In this document: positions 15,432 through 23,801 of the stretch, in pieces | How positions within the stretch are numbered: position 1 is the first letter of the stretch | Layout of the letters: the number at the start of each line of letters is the position of its first letter | From: JAFGCL01 sp964492335 | GTDB lineage: Bacteria; Chloroflexota; Dehalococcoidia; UBA2247; RBG-13-53-26 | Direction of reading: 5' to 3' | NCBI GenBank assembly: GCA_964492335.1 | Contig: CAZBJX010000009.1 | Location: 22,778-86,777 of the forward strand | DNA: 64,000 nt | Translations under genes and position numbers: made by a program | The notes under the pieces: generated by a model | Told to the model about the DNA's origin: nothing | The model's database searches: none | Seen by the model: the letters and a program-made list of their open reading frames with translations, nothing else

Positions 15432-15614
15432 ATGATGCAGACCTACTACTGCAATCACTGCGGGATCAACTGCGACACGATTTTCAGCGTGTTCCTGCAC
15501 ATATTCACTGACCACATGCACGCCGACATAGGCCTGGAGAAGGCCGAGAGCCTGACGCTGGTGGACAAGACCGAGCCCTACCGGGTCCGGGTCATGTTCT
15601 TCTGGCCCAACTGA
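15432..15614 (+). CDS. Small C2H2-like zinc protein
   Basis: 60 residues. CNHCGINC near the start followed by LHIFTDHMH gives a C-x2-C...H-x4-H pattern, compatible with one zinc. The ATG at 15432 has GGGAGAG upstream; an in-frame GTG at 15423 is less likely. It may be co-transcribed with the HEAT protein 58 bases upstream and ends at a strong terminator hairpin. No named family. Confidence 0.55.
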   Translation: MMQTYYCNHCGINCDTIFSVFLHIFTDHMHADIGLEKAESLTLVDKTEPYRVRVMFFWPN

Positions 15615-15657
15615 CCGCCGTTTCGCATCCTGAACAGGCAACCGCGGGAAGACAGAG

Positions 15658-15692
15658 GGCCCTTGTGCGGGGGAGGCGCCCGCACAAGGGCC
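15658..15692. terminator. Bidirectional terminator hairpin
   Basis: Perfect 14-bp stem (15658-15671 with 15679-15692) and a 7-base loop between converging genes. Confidence 0.7.
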
Positions 15693-15729
15693 TCCACTTT
15701 GCCTCAGATGCCTCTCAGGCCAGCCCGCC

Positions 15730-16548
15730 TCAGCGGCCCTTCCACACCGGCTTCCGCTTCTCCTTGAAGGCCTTCATGCCCTCTCTGGAGTCCTCGGTGA
15801 CGAAGATCGGTATCCCGATCTCATCGCCCTTCTTCAACGCTTCTTCCACCGGCACGGACGCATCGATCTCCCGCAGGGTGCGGGTGATGGCCACAATGGA
15901 CAGCGGAGCGTTCTCGCAGAGCTGCAGGGCGATCTTCATGGCCTCGGCCACGGCCTGGCCCTTCGGGACCACGCGGTTGATCAGCCCGAACTGCAGGGCT
16001 TCCTGGGCGGTGATGTGGCGGCCCAGCAGCACTATCTCCGCCGCCAGGCAGTAGGGGACCTGGCGGGGAAGGCGCCACACGGTGCCGGCCATGGGGTACA
16101 GGCCCCGAATGACCTCGGTAACTCCGAACTTGGAGTCCTCGGACCCGACGCGGATGTCAGTCCCCATCAGGATCTCGGTCCCCCCGGCCACCGCGAAGCC
16201 CTCAACGGCCAGTATGATCGGCTTCGAGGGCCGGCCCTCCCGCAGCAGCGCCTGCCAGTGCAGGTTGGGCACGCTCTGCATCAGCCGCTGGATCTCCTCG
16301 GCGTCTTCCCCGGCGTCCGGGCCGGTCTTGAGGTCCATCCCCGAGCAGAAGGTGTCCCCCTTCCCGGTCAGGATGGCGCAGTAGAGGTCCGGGTCCTCGT
16401 CCAGAAGCCGCCATGCCTTGTACATGCCCACCAGCATGGGAGAGCTCAGGGCATTCTTGGCCTCCGGCCGGTTGAGGGTGACGATCAGGACGTGCCCCTC
16501 CTTTTCGACCGTGCAGTTCTTGGTGGTGATGCTCAGTTGTTCAGCCAT
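15730..16548 (-). CDS. Enoyl-CoA hydratase/isomerase (crotonase) family
   Basis: 272 residues; hydrates trans-2-enoyl-CoA in beta-oxidation-like pathways. Crotonase features: NRPEAKNALS, the oxyanion-hole block SGMDLK, and both catalytic glutamates of the hydratase type, in AGGTEILMGTD and VTEVIRGLYPMAG. The C-terminal KRKPVWKGR is shared with the second crotonase of this window (57664-58446), so both belong to one subfamily. It is the last gene of the minus-strand acyl-CoA operon, 90 bases after the DUF35 gene, and ends against a terminator. Confidence 0.9.
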   Translation of the reverse strand: MAEQLSITTKNCTVEKEGHVLIVTLNRPEAKNALSSPMLVGMYKAWRLLDEDPDLYCAILTGKGDTFCSGMDLKTGPDAGEDAEEIQRLMQSVPNLHWQALLREGRPSKPIILAVEGFAVAGGTEILMGTDIRVGSEDSKFGVTEVIRGLYPMAGTVWRLPRQVPYCLAAEIVLLGRHITAQEALQFGLINRVVPKGQAVAEAMKIALQLCENAPLSIVAITRTLREIDASVPVEEALKKGDEIGIPIFVTEDSREGMKAFKEKRKPVWKGR

Positions 16549-16638
16549 GGATTCCTCCTCTGTTGTCTCCCTGTTCCCGCTTCGGAAGGGCCGGCGCCCG
16601 GCGCGGGCCGGGCGCGGCCGCCGCCCTTGCCAGGCCCC

Positions 16639-17121
16639 CTACACCAGGGGCTTGAAGTACTTGATGTCCATGATGCTGCCGGCCCGCTGGTCGGCGAACA
16701 CCGCCCTGACCCGCATCCCGATGGCCAGCTTCTCGAACTCCACGCCGCTGATCATGTGCACCAGGCCGGTGGTGGCCCCATCGAGCAGGATGATGCCATA
16801 GATGATGGGCGGGTCGAGGGGCTGCACGCTGTTGGCATGCCCGTCCACCGTGTAGGTCTGCAGGGTGCCGACATCGCTGACCTCCACCCACTCGGAGAGC
16901 TGCCCGTAGCAGTACTTGCAGACGGACCTTGCGGGCACGTATACCTGGCTGCACGCGGGGCATTTCGTGCCCATGATCCTGCGGTTGTCCCTCAGCTCAA
17001 TGAGGAACCGGCTGCCGGTGACGCCGGCGGTGTAGGTGTTCGGGATGAATATCTTGCCGTGGTAGACGAAGACATCCTGGTCCTTCAGCCGCTCCACTCT
17101 GTCCTGCATTATCCCAGCCAT
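16639..17121 (-). CDS. DUF35 zinc-ribbon/OB-fold acyl-CoA-associated protein (1)
   Basis: 160 residues. A rubredoxin-like zinc ribbon (CPACSQ...CKYC, CxxC pairs about 18 residues apart) is followed by an OB fold (VGTLQTYTV, PIIYGIILLDG, GMRVRAVF). DUF35 proteins bind and stabilise thiolase-superfamily partners: in mycobacterial steroid side-chain degradation a DUF35 domain sits with the Ltp2 aldolase, and in archaea it bridges thiolase and HMG-CoA synthase. Here it lies 2 bases after a second DUF35 gene and near two unusual thiolase homologues, so a heteromeric complex is likely (inference). Confidence 0.88.
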   Translation of the reverse strand: MAGIMQDRVERLKDQDVFVYHGKIFIPNTYTAGVTGSRFLIELRDNRRIMGTKCPACSQVYVPARSVCKYCYGQLSEWVEVSDVGTLQTYTVDGHANSVQPLDPPIIYGIILLDGATTGLVHMISGVEFEKLAIGMRVRAVFADQRAGSIMDIKYFKPLV

Positions 17122-17123
17122 CT

Positions 17124-17618
17124 CTAGCCCTCCTGCCCGTCAATGGTCCTGAAGTAGAGGATGTCGCCCAGGCCGGAGCCCCGGCCCTCTTCCTTCCACA
17201 CCGCCTGCACCCGCTTCACGTTCTTCAGCTTCTCGGGGTCCCTCTCCTCCAGGAAGTGCACCAGGAAGACCCCTTCGTCGAGCTTGATGGTGGCCGTGGG
17301 GTAGGGATTGGCCAGCCTGTCCCCGTAATGAGGGTCCCACAGCGGGAAGACCAGGTAGGTGTACTGCAGCACGGTGCCCTTGTCGCTCATCACTACCCAG
17401 TCCTCTCCCGCCTCCACGTTGCACCGGCCGCAAACGGCCGCCGGCTGCCAGATGAGCTCCCGGCAGCTGGGGCACCGGTTGGCCACCAGCCGCTTGTTCT
17501 CCATGGCCTCCTTGTAGACCCTGCCCAGGTACTTGCCGCTGGACCACTTGTAGGTCCGGGGCCGGGCTATATCCACCTTGATCAGTTCCGGTTTCTTCTC
17601 TGCCTTCTCCGATGTCAT
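17124..17618 (-). CDS. DUF35 zinc-ribbon/OB-fold acyl-CoA-associated protein (2)
   Basis: 164 residues. Zinc ribbon CPSCRE...CGRC in the middle, then OB-fold strands (GTVLQYTYLVFP, TATIKLDEGVFLVHFLE, RVQAVW). The ATG at 17618 is preceded by AGGAGGAGAAGG; the open frame upstream is antisense to the thiolase gene end. It is 10 bases downstream of the thiolase-like gene 17629-18798, and such tight thiolase-DUF35 pairing is typical of enzymes acting as a complex. It differs clearly in sequence from the DUF35 protein next to it, so the two may serve different thiolase-fold partners. Confidence 0.88.
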   Translation of the reverse strand: MTSEKAEKKPELIKVDIARPRTYKWSSGKYLGRVYKEAMENKRLVANRCPSCRELIWQPAAVCGRCNVEAGEDWVVMSDKGTVLQYTYLVFPLWDPHYGDRLANPYPTATIKLDEGVFLVHFLEERDPEKLKNVKRVQAVWKEEGRGSGLGDILYFRTIDGQEG

Positions 17619-17628
17619 CCTTCTCCTC

Positions 17629-18798
17629 CTACAGCGACCTTCTGAGCAGTGTGGCCACAGTCCAGTTGGGCCCGCCCAGAGCGGTGGCCATCGCGGTGTG
17701 GACGTCCCGGGCCACCTGGTGCTCCCCGGCGTCACCGCGGACCTGCAGCGCCGCCTCCGCCACGCGTATGGTAGGCGTGGCCCCGATGGGGTTGGTGGCG
17801 ATGACGCCGCCGGAGGGGTTCACCGGGAACTCCCCTTCCATCTCGGTCATGCCCTTCTCCACCATCTTCCACCCTTCGTTCTCAGGGCAGAAGTGGTAGT
17901 GCTCGTAGTGGCTCATCTCCTCCCAGTTGGAGGGCTCATAGATCTCCGCCATGCAGATGTCCCTGATGGGGTTGGTGATGCCGTTCCTCTTGTAGAGCCT
18001 CTCCACGGCCAGGTCCTGGCTGTACTCCTCGGTGCCGGTGGGGTCGCCGAAGGAGCCCGCCCGGAACGGCTCCTGGTGCACCGTGACGACATCGGCTATC
18101 CACACCGGCTTCCTGTGGATCTTCCCGGCCCTGCGCTCCGACGCAAGTATCAGGGCGCAGGCCCCGGAGGACTGGGGGCAGAAGTCCAGGAACCGCAGGG
18201 GCCACACCAGGTACCCGGAGTCCAGCACCTCCTTCACGCTCTTGAGACCCAGCCTCAGGTGGGCATAGGGGTTGCGACAGGCCCCCTTGTCCGCCTTCAG
18301 GCGGACCATGGCGGCGTGCTCCTCCGTGGCCCCGCTCTTCTGCATGTAGGTCAGGGCCTGCTTGGCAAACTCGCCGATGGCGCCGGTGGCCACTCCCTTG
18401 CCCCACACGGGGGTGACGGCGGCCGTGATGGCGGCGGTGGTGTCGCCGCAGTCCTGCTTCTCGAACCCGATCACCAGGGCCACATCGAACAGGCCCGAGG
18501 CCACGAAGTGAAAGCCTTCCTCCACCACCGACGCGCCGGCGGTGCCTCCGGTGCACACCTTGAGGCCCGGCTTCATGAAGGCCGCCGCTTCATCCACCAT
18601 CTGGTGGTCCGGCAGGTATATCCCTTCGAAGGTCTCCATGTTGGCGGTGAACACAGCCTCGATGTCCCGGGCCGCCAGCTGAGCGTCGGCCAGAGCGGCC
18701 CTGACCGCCTCGCCCACCATCTCCGGCTGGGTGACGTCCTTCCGATTGCTTTTGTGATAGGTCTGGCCTATTCCCACGATTGCCACTCGATTACCCAT
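17629..18798 (-). CDS. SCP2-type thiolase homologue with altered active site (Ltp2-like)
   Basis: 389 residues of thiolase fold, closest to the sterol-carrier-protein/nonspecific-lipid-transfer thiolases. A cysteine is present at the nucleophile position (C82 in KVCTGGTAG), but the histidine of the usual GHPxGA block is absent (TNPIGAT), and the EIHDCF-type histidine segment is replaced by AEIYEPSNW with a His/Tyr-rich stretch. In mycobacteria such divergent homologues (Ltp2) are retro-aldolases that shorten steroid side chains with a DUF35 partner. The start at 18798 has GGAGGTAGAG upstream. Thiolase activity is doubtful; aldolase is the best guess. Confidence 0.85.
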   Translation of the reverse strand: MGNRVAIVGIGQTYHKSNRKDVTQPEMVGEAVRAALADAQLAARDIEAVFTANMETFEGIYLPDHQMVDEAAAFMKPGLKVCTGGTAGASVVEEGFHFVASGLFDVALVIGFEKQDCGDTTAAITAAVTPVWGKGVATGAIGEFAKQALTYMQKSGATEEHAAMVRLKADKGACRNPYAHLRLGLKSVKEVLDSGYLVWPLRFLDFCPQSSGACALILASERRAGKIHRKPVWIADVVTVHQEPFRAGSFGDPTGTEEYSQDLAVERLYKRNGITNPIRDICMAEIYEPSNWEEMSHYEHYHFCPENEGWKMVEKGMTEMEGEFPVNPSGGVIATNPIGATPTIRVAEAALQVRGDAGEHQVARDVHTAMATALGGPNWTVATLLRRSL

Positions 18799-18812
18799 GT
18801 CTCTACCTCCAG

Positions 18813-19985
18813 CTAAGCCTTCCCCAGAATCATGACGCCCTGCAGCGCGCCGCACATGCCGGTGAAGCCGTGGGCCAGGGCTGTCTTGGCCCCCTTCACC
18901 TGCCGGTCCCCGGCCTCGCCCCGCAGCTGCAGCACTCCCTCAGCGATGCGCGCCATGCCGGCCACCACCGTCGGATTGCCGGCCAGCATGCCGCCGGAGG
19001 GGTTCACGGGGAGCTTCCCGCCCAGCCGGGTAGCGCCGCTCTCCAGCAGCCGGCCGGCTTCCCCCCGGCCGCACAGGCCCAGCCCCTCCATCCAGAGCAG
19101 ATCCTGGTAGCTGTACTCCCCCGATATCTCCGCCAGGCTGATCTGCCTGGCGGGGTCGGTGATGCCCGCCAGGCTGTACGCCTTCCTGGCCGCTTTGACC
19201 AGGGCGTCGCACTCCGCCAGGTCGCGGTCGCCGGGGTAGTGGGTCTCGTAGCAGTTGGAGACGCCCTTGATCCAGATGGGTTTGGCGCATATCTTCTTCG
19301 CCTTCTTCTCGGTGGCCAGGACCATGGCGCAGGCCCCGTCCGAGGTCGGCTTCATATCCAGCTGCCTGATGGGGGAGGCCAGCACCTGCGAGCCCAGTAC
19401 ATCCTCCACGGTCACCTCGGACTGCTCCTGGGCCAGGGGGTTCTTCAGGGCATGGGCCCGGTCCTGGACCACCACCCGGGCGCACTGCTCCGGGGTGATG
19501 CCGTACTTGTACATGTAGCGCCTGGCCTGCATGGCGGCGGCGCTGAGGAAATCCAGGCCGAGGACCCTCAGGAACACCGGGTCCAGGGCGGCGTTCTCCA
19601 CGCCCCTCATATCGACCTGCGACTCCTTGCAGTGGGCCGCCACCAGCACAACATCCTGGTGCCCGGAGAGGATGCGGGCAAACGCGGTGTAGACCGCGTT
19701 CAGCGAGTCCTCCGCTACCTTGTCCTCGTCGCTGTGGTGGGCGCCCACGTAGGACATCACGTTGCAGTTGGAGATGGTCCGGCCGTCCAGGAAGTCCTGC
19801 GAACAGGTGACGGTGGCATCGATGCCGAAGGCGCCGCTGCCGGTGACATCCTTGGCAAACTTCAGGCCCGTCTCCTGCAGGACCTGCTTCACGGCCTCGT
19901 ATACCAGCTCACCTTCGCTGACATCCGCCCGGTCGGCGCTGTACCTGGTCTGCGCCACCGCCACGATCCCCACTCGTTCACTCAT
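18813..19985 (-). CDS. Thiolase-fold protein lacking catalytic residues
   Basis: 390 residues. N-terminus RVGIVAVAQTRYS, a central Rossmann-like core and GGKLPVNPSGG place it among SCP2-type thiolases. At the nucleophile loop the sequence is VMSYVGAHHSDEDK, with no cysteine in the expected place, and the GHPIGA motif has become GNPTVVA. Both catalytic residues are therefore missing. It may be a structural or substrate-binding subunit of a complex with the neighbouring thiolase homologue and DUF35 proteins, or an aldolase with a different mechanism. It is spaced 14 bases from the next gene, in an operon. Confidence 0.82.
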   Translation of the reverse strand: MSERVGIVAVAQTRYSADRADVSEGELVYEAVKQVLQETGLKFAKDVTGSGAFGIDATVTCSQDFLDGRTISNCNVMSYVGAHHSDEDKVAEDSLNAVYTAFARILSGHQDVVLVAAHCKESQVDMRGVENAALDPVFLRVLGLDFLSAAAMQARRYMYKYGITPEQCARVVVQDRAHALKNPLAQEQSEVTVEDVLGSQVLASPIRQLDMKPTSDGACAMVLATEKKAKKICAKPIWIKGVSNCYETHYPGDRDLAECDALVKAARKAYSLAGITDPARQISLAEISGEYSYQDLLWMEGLGLCGRGEAGRLLESGATRLGGKLPVNPSGGMLAGNPTVVAGMARIAEGVLQLRGEAGDRQVKGAKTALAHGFTGMCGALQGVMILGKA

Positions 19986-20006
19986 ACAAGCCTCCTTCTG
20001 TGTTCT

Positions 20007-21242
20007 TCAAGCCTGCTCTGCTGCGCCCGGCGGGGCGCAGCGCACCCCCGGACCCGCTCGCGGATTGCGGCAACCGGCACGCCCCGGGACCGAGGCCCCG
20101 AGAAGGTCTTCGATCACGGCCGCCTCCGCCAGAGACCGGTGCAGGGGAGCCGGACCGAAGTTGAGCTCCAGCGCCTTGGACCAACGGAAATGGTAGTGGA
20201 GGTCGTATTCCACGTCAAACCCCACCCCCCCGTGTATGTGATGGGCCCCCGACACCACGCGCTGGCAGGCGTCGCTGGTCCAGGCCTTGGCCATGGACAC
20301 TTCCTTCTCCGCCGGCAACCCCTTCTCCAGGCGCCAGACGGCCTGGTAGCTCAGCCAGCGGGAGCTCTCCACGTCCGTGAGCATGTCCGCCAGGCGGTGC
20401 TGGACCGCCTGGAAGCTGCCTATGGGCCGGTCGAACTGGACCCGGGTCGCCGAGTAGGCCGCCGTCAGCTCCAGGGCCTTGCGGGCCACGCCCACCATCT
20501 CGGCGCACTGCAGGGCGGTCGCCTTCAGCAGCGTGCTCTTCACCATCGGCCAGCCCTGGCCCGGGCCGCCCACCACGTCGCCGGGGCCGCAGGGCACCCT
20601 GTCCAGGACCACCTCGAATTGCCTGTCGGCGGCGATGGTGACCAGAGGGGCCAGCCCCACTCCGGGCGCCTTCCGGTCAACGATGAGAAGGCTTGTCCCT
20701 CCGCCGGCATTGCCGGCCCGGCCGGTCCTGGCCACCACCAGCAGGTAGTCGGCGGTGTGGGCATTGTGCACGAAGAGCTTGGTGCCGCTGACCGCCAGCG
20801 AGCCGTCCCTGCGCCGCGAGGCGCGGGTGGCCATGTGCCGGGGCTGACAGTCCGTCTCCGGCTCGGCGATGGCCATGGTGAGCAGGACCTCCCCCCTGGC
20901 CACTCCGGGTAGCAGCCGCTCCTTCTGCTCCGCAGATCCGGCTTCCAGAAGGGGCAGCACGCCCATTACCATGGTGCTGAAGATGGGCCCCGGCACGGTG
21001 GCCCGCCCCACCTCCTCCAGCAGCACCGCCAAGTCCAGCAGGCTGCCGCCCACCCCCCCGTACTCCTCGGGCAGGACCAGCCCCAGCCAGCCCAGCTCGG
21101 CCATCTTGCGCCACATCTGGGGCGAGTACCCGGCCTCCGTGGCCTCCAGCTTCCTGACCACCGGCCTGGGGCACTCCGTCTCCAGGAAGTGGCGGACCTC
21201 CTTCTTCAGCAACTCCTGCTCGGCGCTCAAGCCAAAATCCAT
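20007..21242 (-). CDS. Acyl-CoA dehydrogenase (subunit A of a pair)
   Basis: FAD-dependent acyl-CoA dehydrogenase, 411 residues; forms the alpha-beta double bond of acyl-CoAs. Sections of the three ACAD domains are visible: helical N-terminus with LPEEYGG, the beta domain AIAEPETD...KLFVHNAHTADYLLVVAR, and the C-terminal helical domain with HIHGGVGFDVEYDLHYHFRWSKALE. The canonical YEGT glutamate of MCAD is not present. Paired genes of this kind (such as ChsE1/ChsE2 in mycobacteria) make alpha2beta2 enzymes for steroid-type side chains in which one subunit carries the base. The partner gene lies 16 bases upstream. C-terminal tail is Pro/Gly/Ala-rich. Confidence 0.9.
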   Translation of the reverse strand: MDFGLSAEQELLKKEVRHFLETECPRPVVRKLEATEAGYSPQMWRKMAELGWLGLVLPEEYGGVGGSLLDLAVLLEEVGRATVPGPIFSTMVMGVLPLLEAGSAEQKERLLPGVARGEVLLTMAIAEPETDCQPRHMATRASRRRDGSLAVSGTKLFVHNAHTADYLLVVARTGRAGNAGGGTSLLIVDRKAPGVGLAPLVTIAADRQFEVVLDRVPCGPGDVVGGPGQGWPMVKSTLLKATALQCAEMVGVARKALELTAAYSATRVQFDRPIGSFQAVQHRLADMLTDVESSRWLSYQAVWRLEKGLPAEKEVSMAKAWTSDACQRVVSGAHHIHGGVGFDVEYDLHYHFRWSKALELNFGPAPLHRSLAEAAVIEDLLGASVPGRAGCRNPRAGPGVRCAPPGAAEQA

Positions 21243-21258
21243 CTGCCCGCACCTCCGT

Positions 21259-22437
21259 CTACCTGGACCGCGGCAGCCCCAGGCCCATCATGGCCATCAT
21301 GTCCCGCAGGACTTCGTTGGTGCCGCCCCCGAAGGTAAGCAGCACCTGCATCCGGTAGACGTGCTCCGGCCGGCCCCTGGCCGGGACCCGCCGGGACCCC
21401 GTCTGGAGCTGCCCGTAGCGCCCCATCACCTGGAGCGACACGTCGGTCGCCCTGCGGATGTGCTCGCTGCCGAAAACCTTGATCATGGAGGATTCCACTA
21501 TGGGGAGCTCGCCCCGGGTGAGCATCCAGGCTACCCGGTAGTTGAGCAGCTTGAGGACCTCCGACTCCAGCGCCATGTCCACCAGCCGGCCCCTGACCCA
21601 CGGCTGGTCCAGCACGGTCTTCCCGTTGAATGCGGTCCGGCCGGCCCAGCGCGCGGCGTCGTGGAGCGCGCGCAGCGAGAACGAGTGCGGCACCAGCATC
21701 ACCCGCTCATGCGCCAGCTGCATGAACAGGTACTCCGCCCCCTTGTTCTCCTCCCCGATGAGGCTTCCCTTTGGGACACGCACGTTCTCGAAGAACTCGT
21801 GGTTGAGCCGCAGGCCGCTCATGGTCCTGATGGGCTCGACGGTGATGCCCGGGGACTTCGCGTCCACCAGGAGTATCGACAGGCCCAGGTACTTCCGGGC
21901 CGCGCCGGGATCGGTCCTGGCCGCCAGCCAGTAGTAGTCGCAGGAGTGGCCCATGGAGGTGAAGGTCTTCTGGCCGTTGATGACATACTGGTCGCCGTCG
22001 CGAATGGCCGTGGTCTTGAGCGACATCAGGTCGGTGCCCGCCTCGGGCTCCGTGTAGGCGATGGCGATGTTGCATTCGCCCCTGAGGATGGCCGGCAGGA
22101 TGGTCTTCTTCTGCGCCTCGGAGCCCACCCTCATGATGGTGGGGCCCACGGTCATCAGCGCCAGCATGGGAATGGGGATGTGGTAGTAGCCCAGGGCCAG
22201 GTCGAAGAAGATGTACTGGTCGATGGAGGACCGGCCCTGCCCCCCGTATTCCCGGGGCCAGCCCATGCCCATCCACCCGTCGGCCCCCAGCTTCCTCACG
22301 AACTCCCGGCAGAGCGGGCCCTCGCCCTCGGGGAAGCGGTCGATCTCATCGTGCAGCTCGGGGGACGCATACCTCTCGAGGTAGGCCCTGGCCTCCTTCT
22401 CCAGCTGCTTCTGTTCGGGCGTCAGATCGAAGTCCAC
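21259..22437 (-). CDS. Acyl-CoA dehydrogenase (subunit B of a pair)
   Basis: 392 residues. Domain blocks: GWPREYGGQGRS near the end of the N-terminal domain, AYTEPEAGTDLMSLKT, GQKTFTSMGHSCDYYWLAART for FAD/substrate binding, and a C-terminal LLTFGGGTNEVLRDMMA...LGLP. In MCAD the catalytic base is the Glu of YEGT; here that position is Gly (FGGGT), as in the ACAD classes whose base lies elsewhere or in a partner subunit. Immediately followed by the other dehydrogenase gene, suggesting a heterotetramer. Neighbouring thiolase-fold and DUF35 genes point to cholesterol-type or branched acyl side-chain oxidation (inference). Confidence 0.91.
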   Translation of the reverse strand: MDFDLTPEQKQLEKEARAYLERYASPELHDEIDRFPEGEGPLCREFVRKLGADGWMGMGWPREYGGQGRSSIDQYIFFDLALGYYHIPIPMLALMTVGPTIMRVGSEAQKKTILPAILRGECNIAIAYTEPEAGTDLMSLKTTAIRDGDQYVINGQKTFTSMGHSCDYYWLAARTDPGAARKYLGLSILLVDAKSPGITVEPIRTMSGLRLNHEFFENVRVPKGSLIGEENKGAEYLFMQLAHERVMLVPHSFSLRALHDAARWAGRTAFNGKTVLDQPWVRGRLVDMALESEVLKLLNYRVAWMLTRGELPIVESSMIKVFGSEHIRRATDVSLQVMGRYGQLQTGSRRVPARGRPEHVYRMQVLLTFGGGTNEVLRDMMAMMGLGLPRSR

Positions 22438-22501
22438 CTTCTAGCCTCCAGGAAGCGTGGCCGCCCCCGGCCGGTCCCGGGCCGGCGCCGGCCGAAAGAG
22501 A

Positions 22502-22533
22502 GTCGCCGGGAGCGCATCCGCGCTCCCGGCGAC
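22502..22533 (-). terminator. Intercistronic 14-bp hairpin
   Basis: Perfect inverted repeat 22502-22515/22520-22533 with a 4-base loop, in the 182-base gap between the thiolase and dehydrogenase genes. No U-run follows, so it may be a partial terminator or an mRNA-stabilising stem. Confidence 0.5.
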
Positions 22534-22619
22534 CGGCACACCGCAGGCCCCCCGGCTGTCGCCGGGCCGTGGGCTACCAGAAGTTGCCGCCAGCTTTGCC
22601 ACTGGAAGGGACCACCCTG

Positions 22620-23789
22620 CTAGAGCCCCACTATGCAGCAGCTGACCACCGGCGCGTAGGGCTCGTTACCCATGTTGTGGGCCAGGGCCAGCTTCGGGTC
22701 CTTCAACTGGCGCTTCCCGGCCCTGCCCTGGAACTGCAGCCAGGGCTCGTAGAGCATGCGTATGCCGGACGCCCCGATGGGGTGCCCGAAGCACTTCAGG
22801 CCGCCGTCGGGCTGCACCGGCAGCTTGCCCGTGAGCTCGAAGGTGCCGGCGTCGATGTCTTCCTTGACCTTGCCCCGGGGGCTGAACTGGAGGTCCTCCA
22901 TGGTGACCGCCTCGGTGATGGAGAAGCAGTCGTGGACCTCGGCCATGCTGATCTCCTCCCTCGGGTTCTTGATGCCGGCTTCCTTGTAGGCGGCAATGCC
23001 GGCCCGGTACGCCTCTTCCACGTGGGTGTAGTCGTAGCTGGTCAACATGCGCCCCGTCGTCGGGCTGGCGCAGATCTGCAGCGCCTTCACAAACACCGGC
23101 TTGTTCTTGAAGTCCTTGACCATGTCCGCCCGGACGATGATGGCCGCCGCGCCTCCATCGGAGACGCCGCAGCAGTCAAACAGCCCCAGCGGCCAGGCGA
23201 TGATGGGGGCGGACATGACCTGCTCCAGGGTGATCTCCCGCCGCAGGTGGGCCTTGGGGTTCATGGAGCCGTTCTTGTGGCTCTTCACCGAGATCTTGCC
23301 CAGCGTCCTCTTGCCCTCTTCCGGGCTGAGGCCGTACCGGTGGAAGTACCGGGTGGCCATCATGGCGAAGACGCCCGGCATGCTGGACTGGTAGTGGGTG
23401 TTGGTCCGGTTCTCCATGCCCGGCAGCCCGCCGACGCCCTCGTCCTTCAGTTTCTCGTAGCCGACGGCCAGGCATATATCGTAGACCCCGGCGGCCACGG
23501 CATAGGAAGCGCCCCTGACGGCCTCGTGGCCCGAGCCGCAGGCGTTCTCCACCCGGGTGATGGGGATGTACTGCGACCGCAGGGCCTCGCTGACCGTCCG
23601 GCCCCCCGTGCCGCTGAAGAGGGTGCCGCCCCAGGCCGCCTGGATGTCTTTCATGGTGAGGCCGGCGTCGTCCAGGGCCTCGTTCACCGCCTCCACGATC
23701 AGGTCCGTGGGCCCCTTGCCCCACAGCTCCCCGAACTGGGTGCAGCCCATGCCCACGATGGCTACTTTATCCCTAATGCTTCCTGGCAT
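22620..23789 (-). CDS. Thiolase (acetyl-CoA acetyltransferase, SCP2-type) with intact catalytic motifs
   Basis: 389 residues. Nucleophile cysteine C84 in ENACGSGHEA, HDCF histidine in the EVHDCFSITEA block and GHPIGASG near the C-terminus, followed by HNMGN. This is the only one of the three thiolase homologues here with a full catalytic set, so it is the likely beta-ketoacyl-CoA cleaving (or condensing) enzyme. It sits 12 bases downstream of the HMG-CoA-synthase-like/DUF35 fusion, echoing the archaeal thiolase-HMG-CoA synthase-DUF35 complex. Confidence 0.9.
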   Translation of the reverse strand: MPGSIRDKVAIVGMGCTQFGELWGKGPTDLIVEAVNEALDDAGLTMKDIQAAWGGTLFSGTGGRTVSEALRSQYIPITRVENACGSGHEAVRGASYAVAAGVYDICLAVGYEKLKDEGVGGLPGMENRTNTHYQSSMPGVFAMMATRYFHRYGLSPEEGKRTLGKISVKSHKNGSMNPKAHLRREITLEQVMSAPIIAWPLGLFDCCGVSDGGAAAIIVRADMVKDFKNKPVFVKALQICASPTTGRMLTSYDYTHVEEAYRAGIAAYKEAGIKNPREEISMAEVHDCFSITEAVTMEDLQFSPRGKVKEDIDAGTFELTGKLPVQPDGGLKCFGHPIGASGIRMLYEPWLQFQGRAGKRQLKDPKLALAHNMGNEPYAPVVSCCIVGL

Positions 23790-23801
23790 CTATCTCCTCC
23801 T

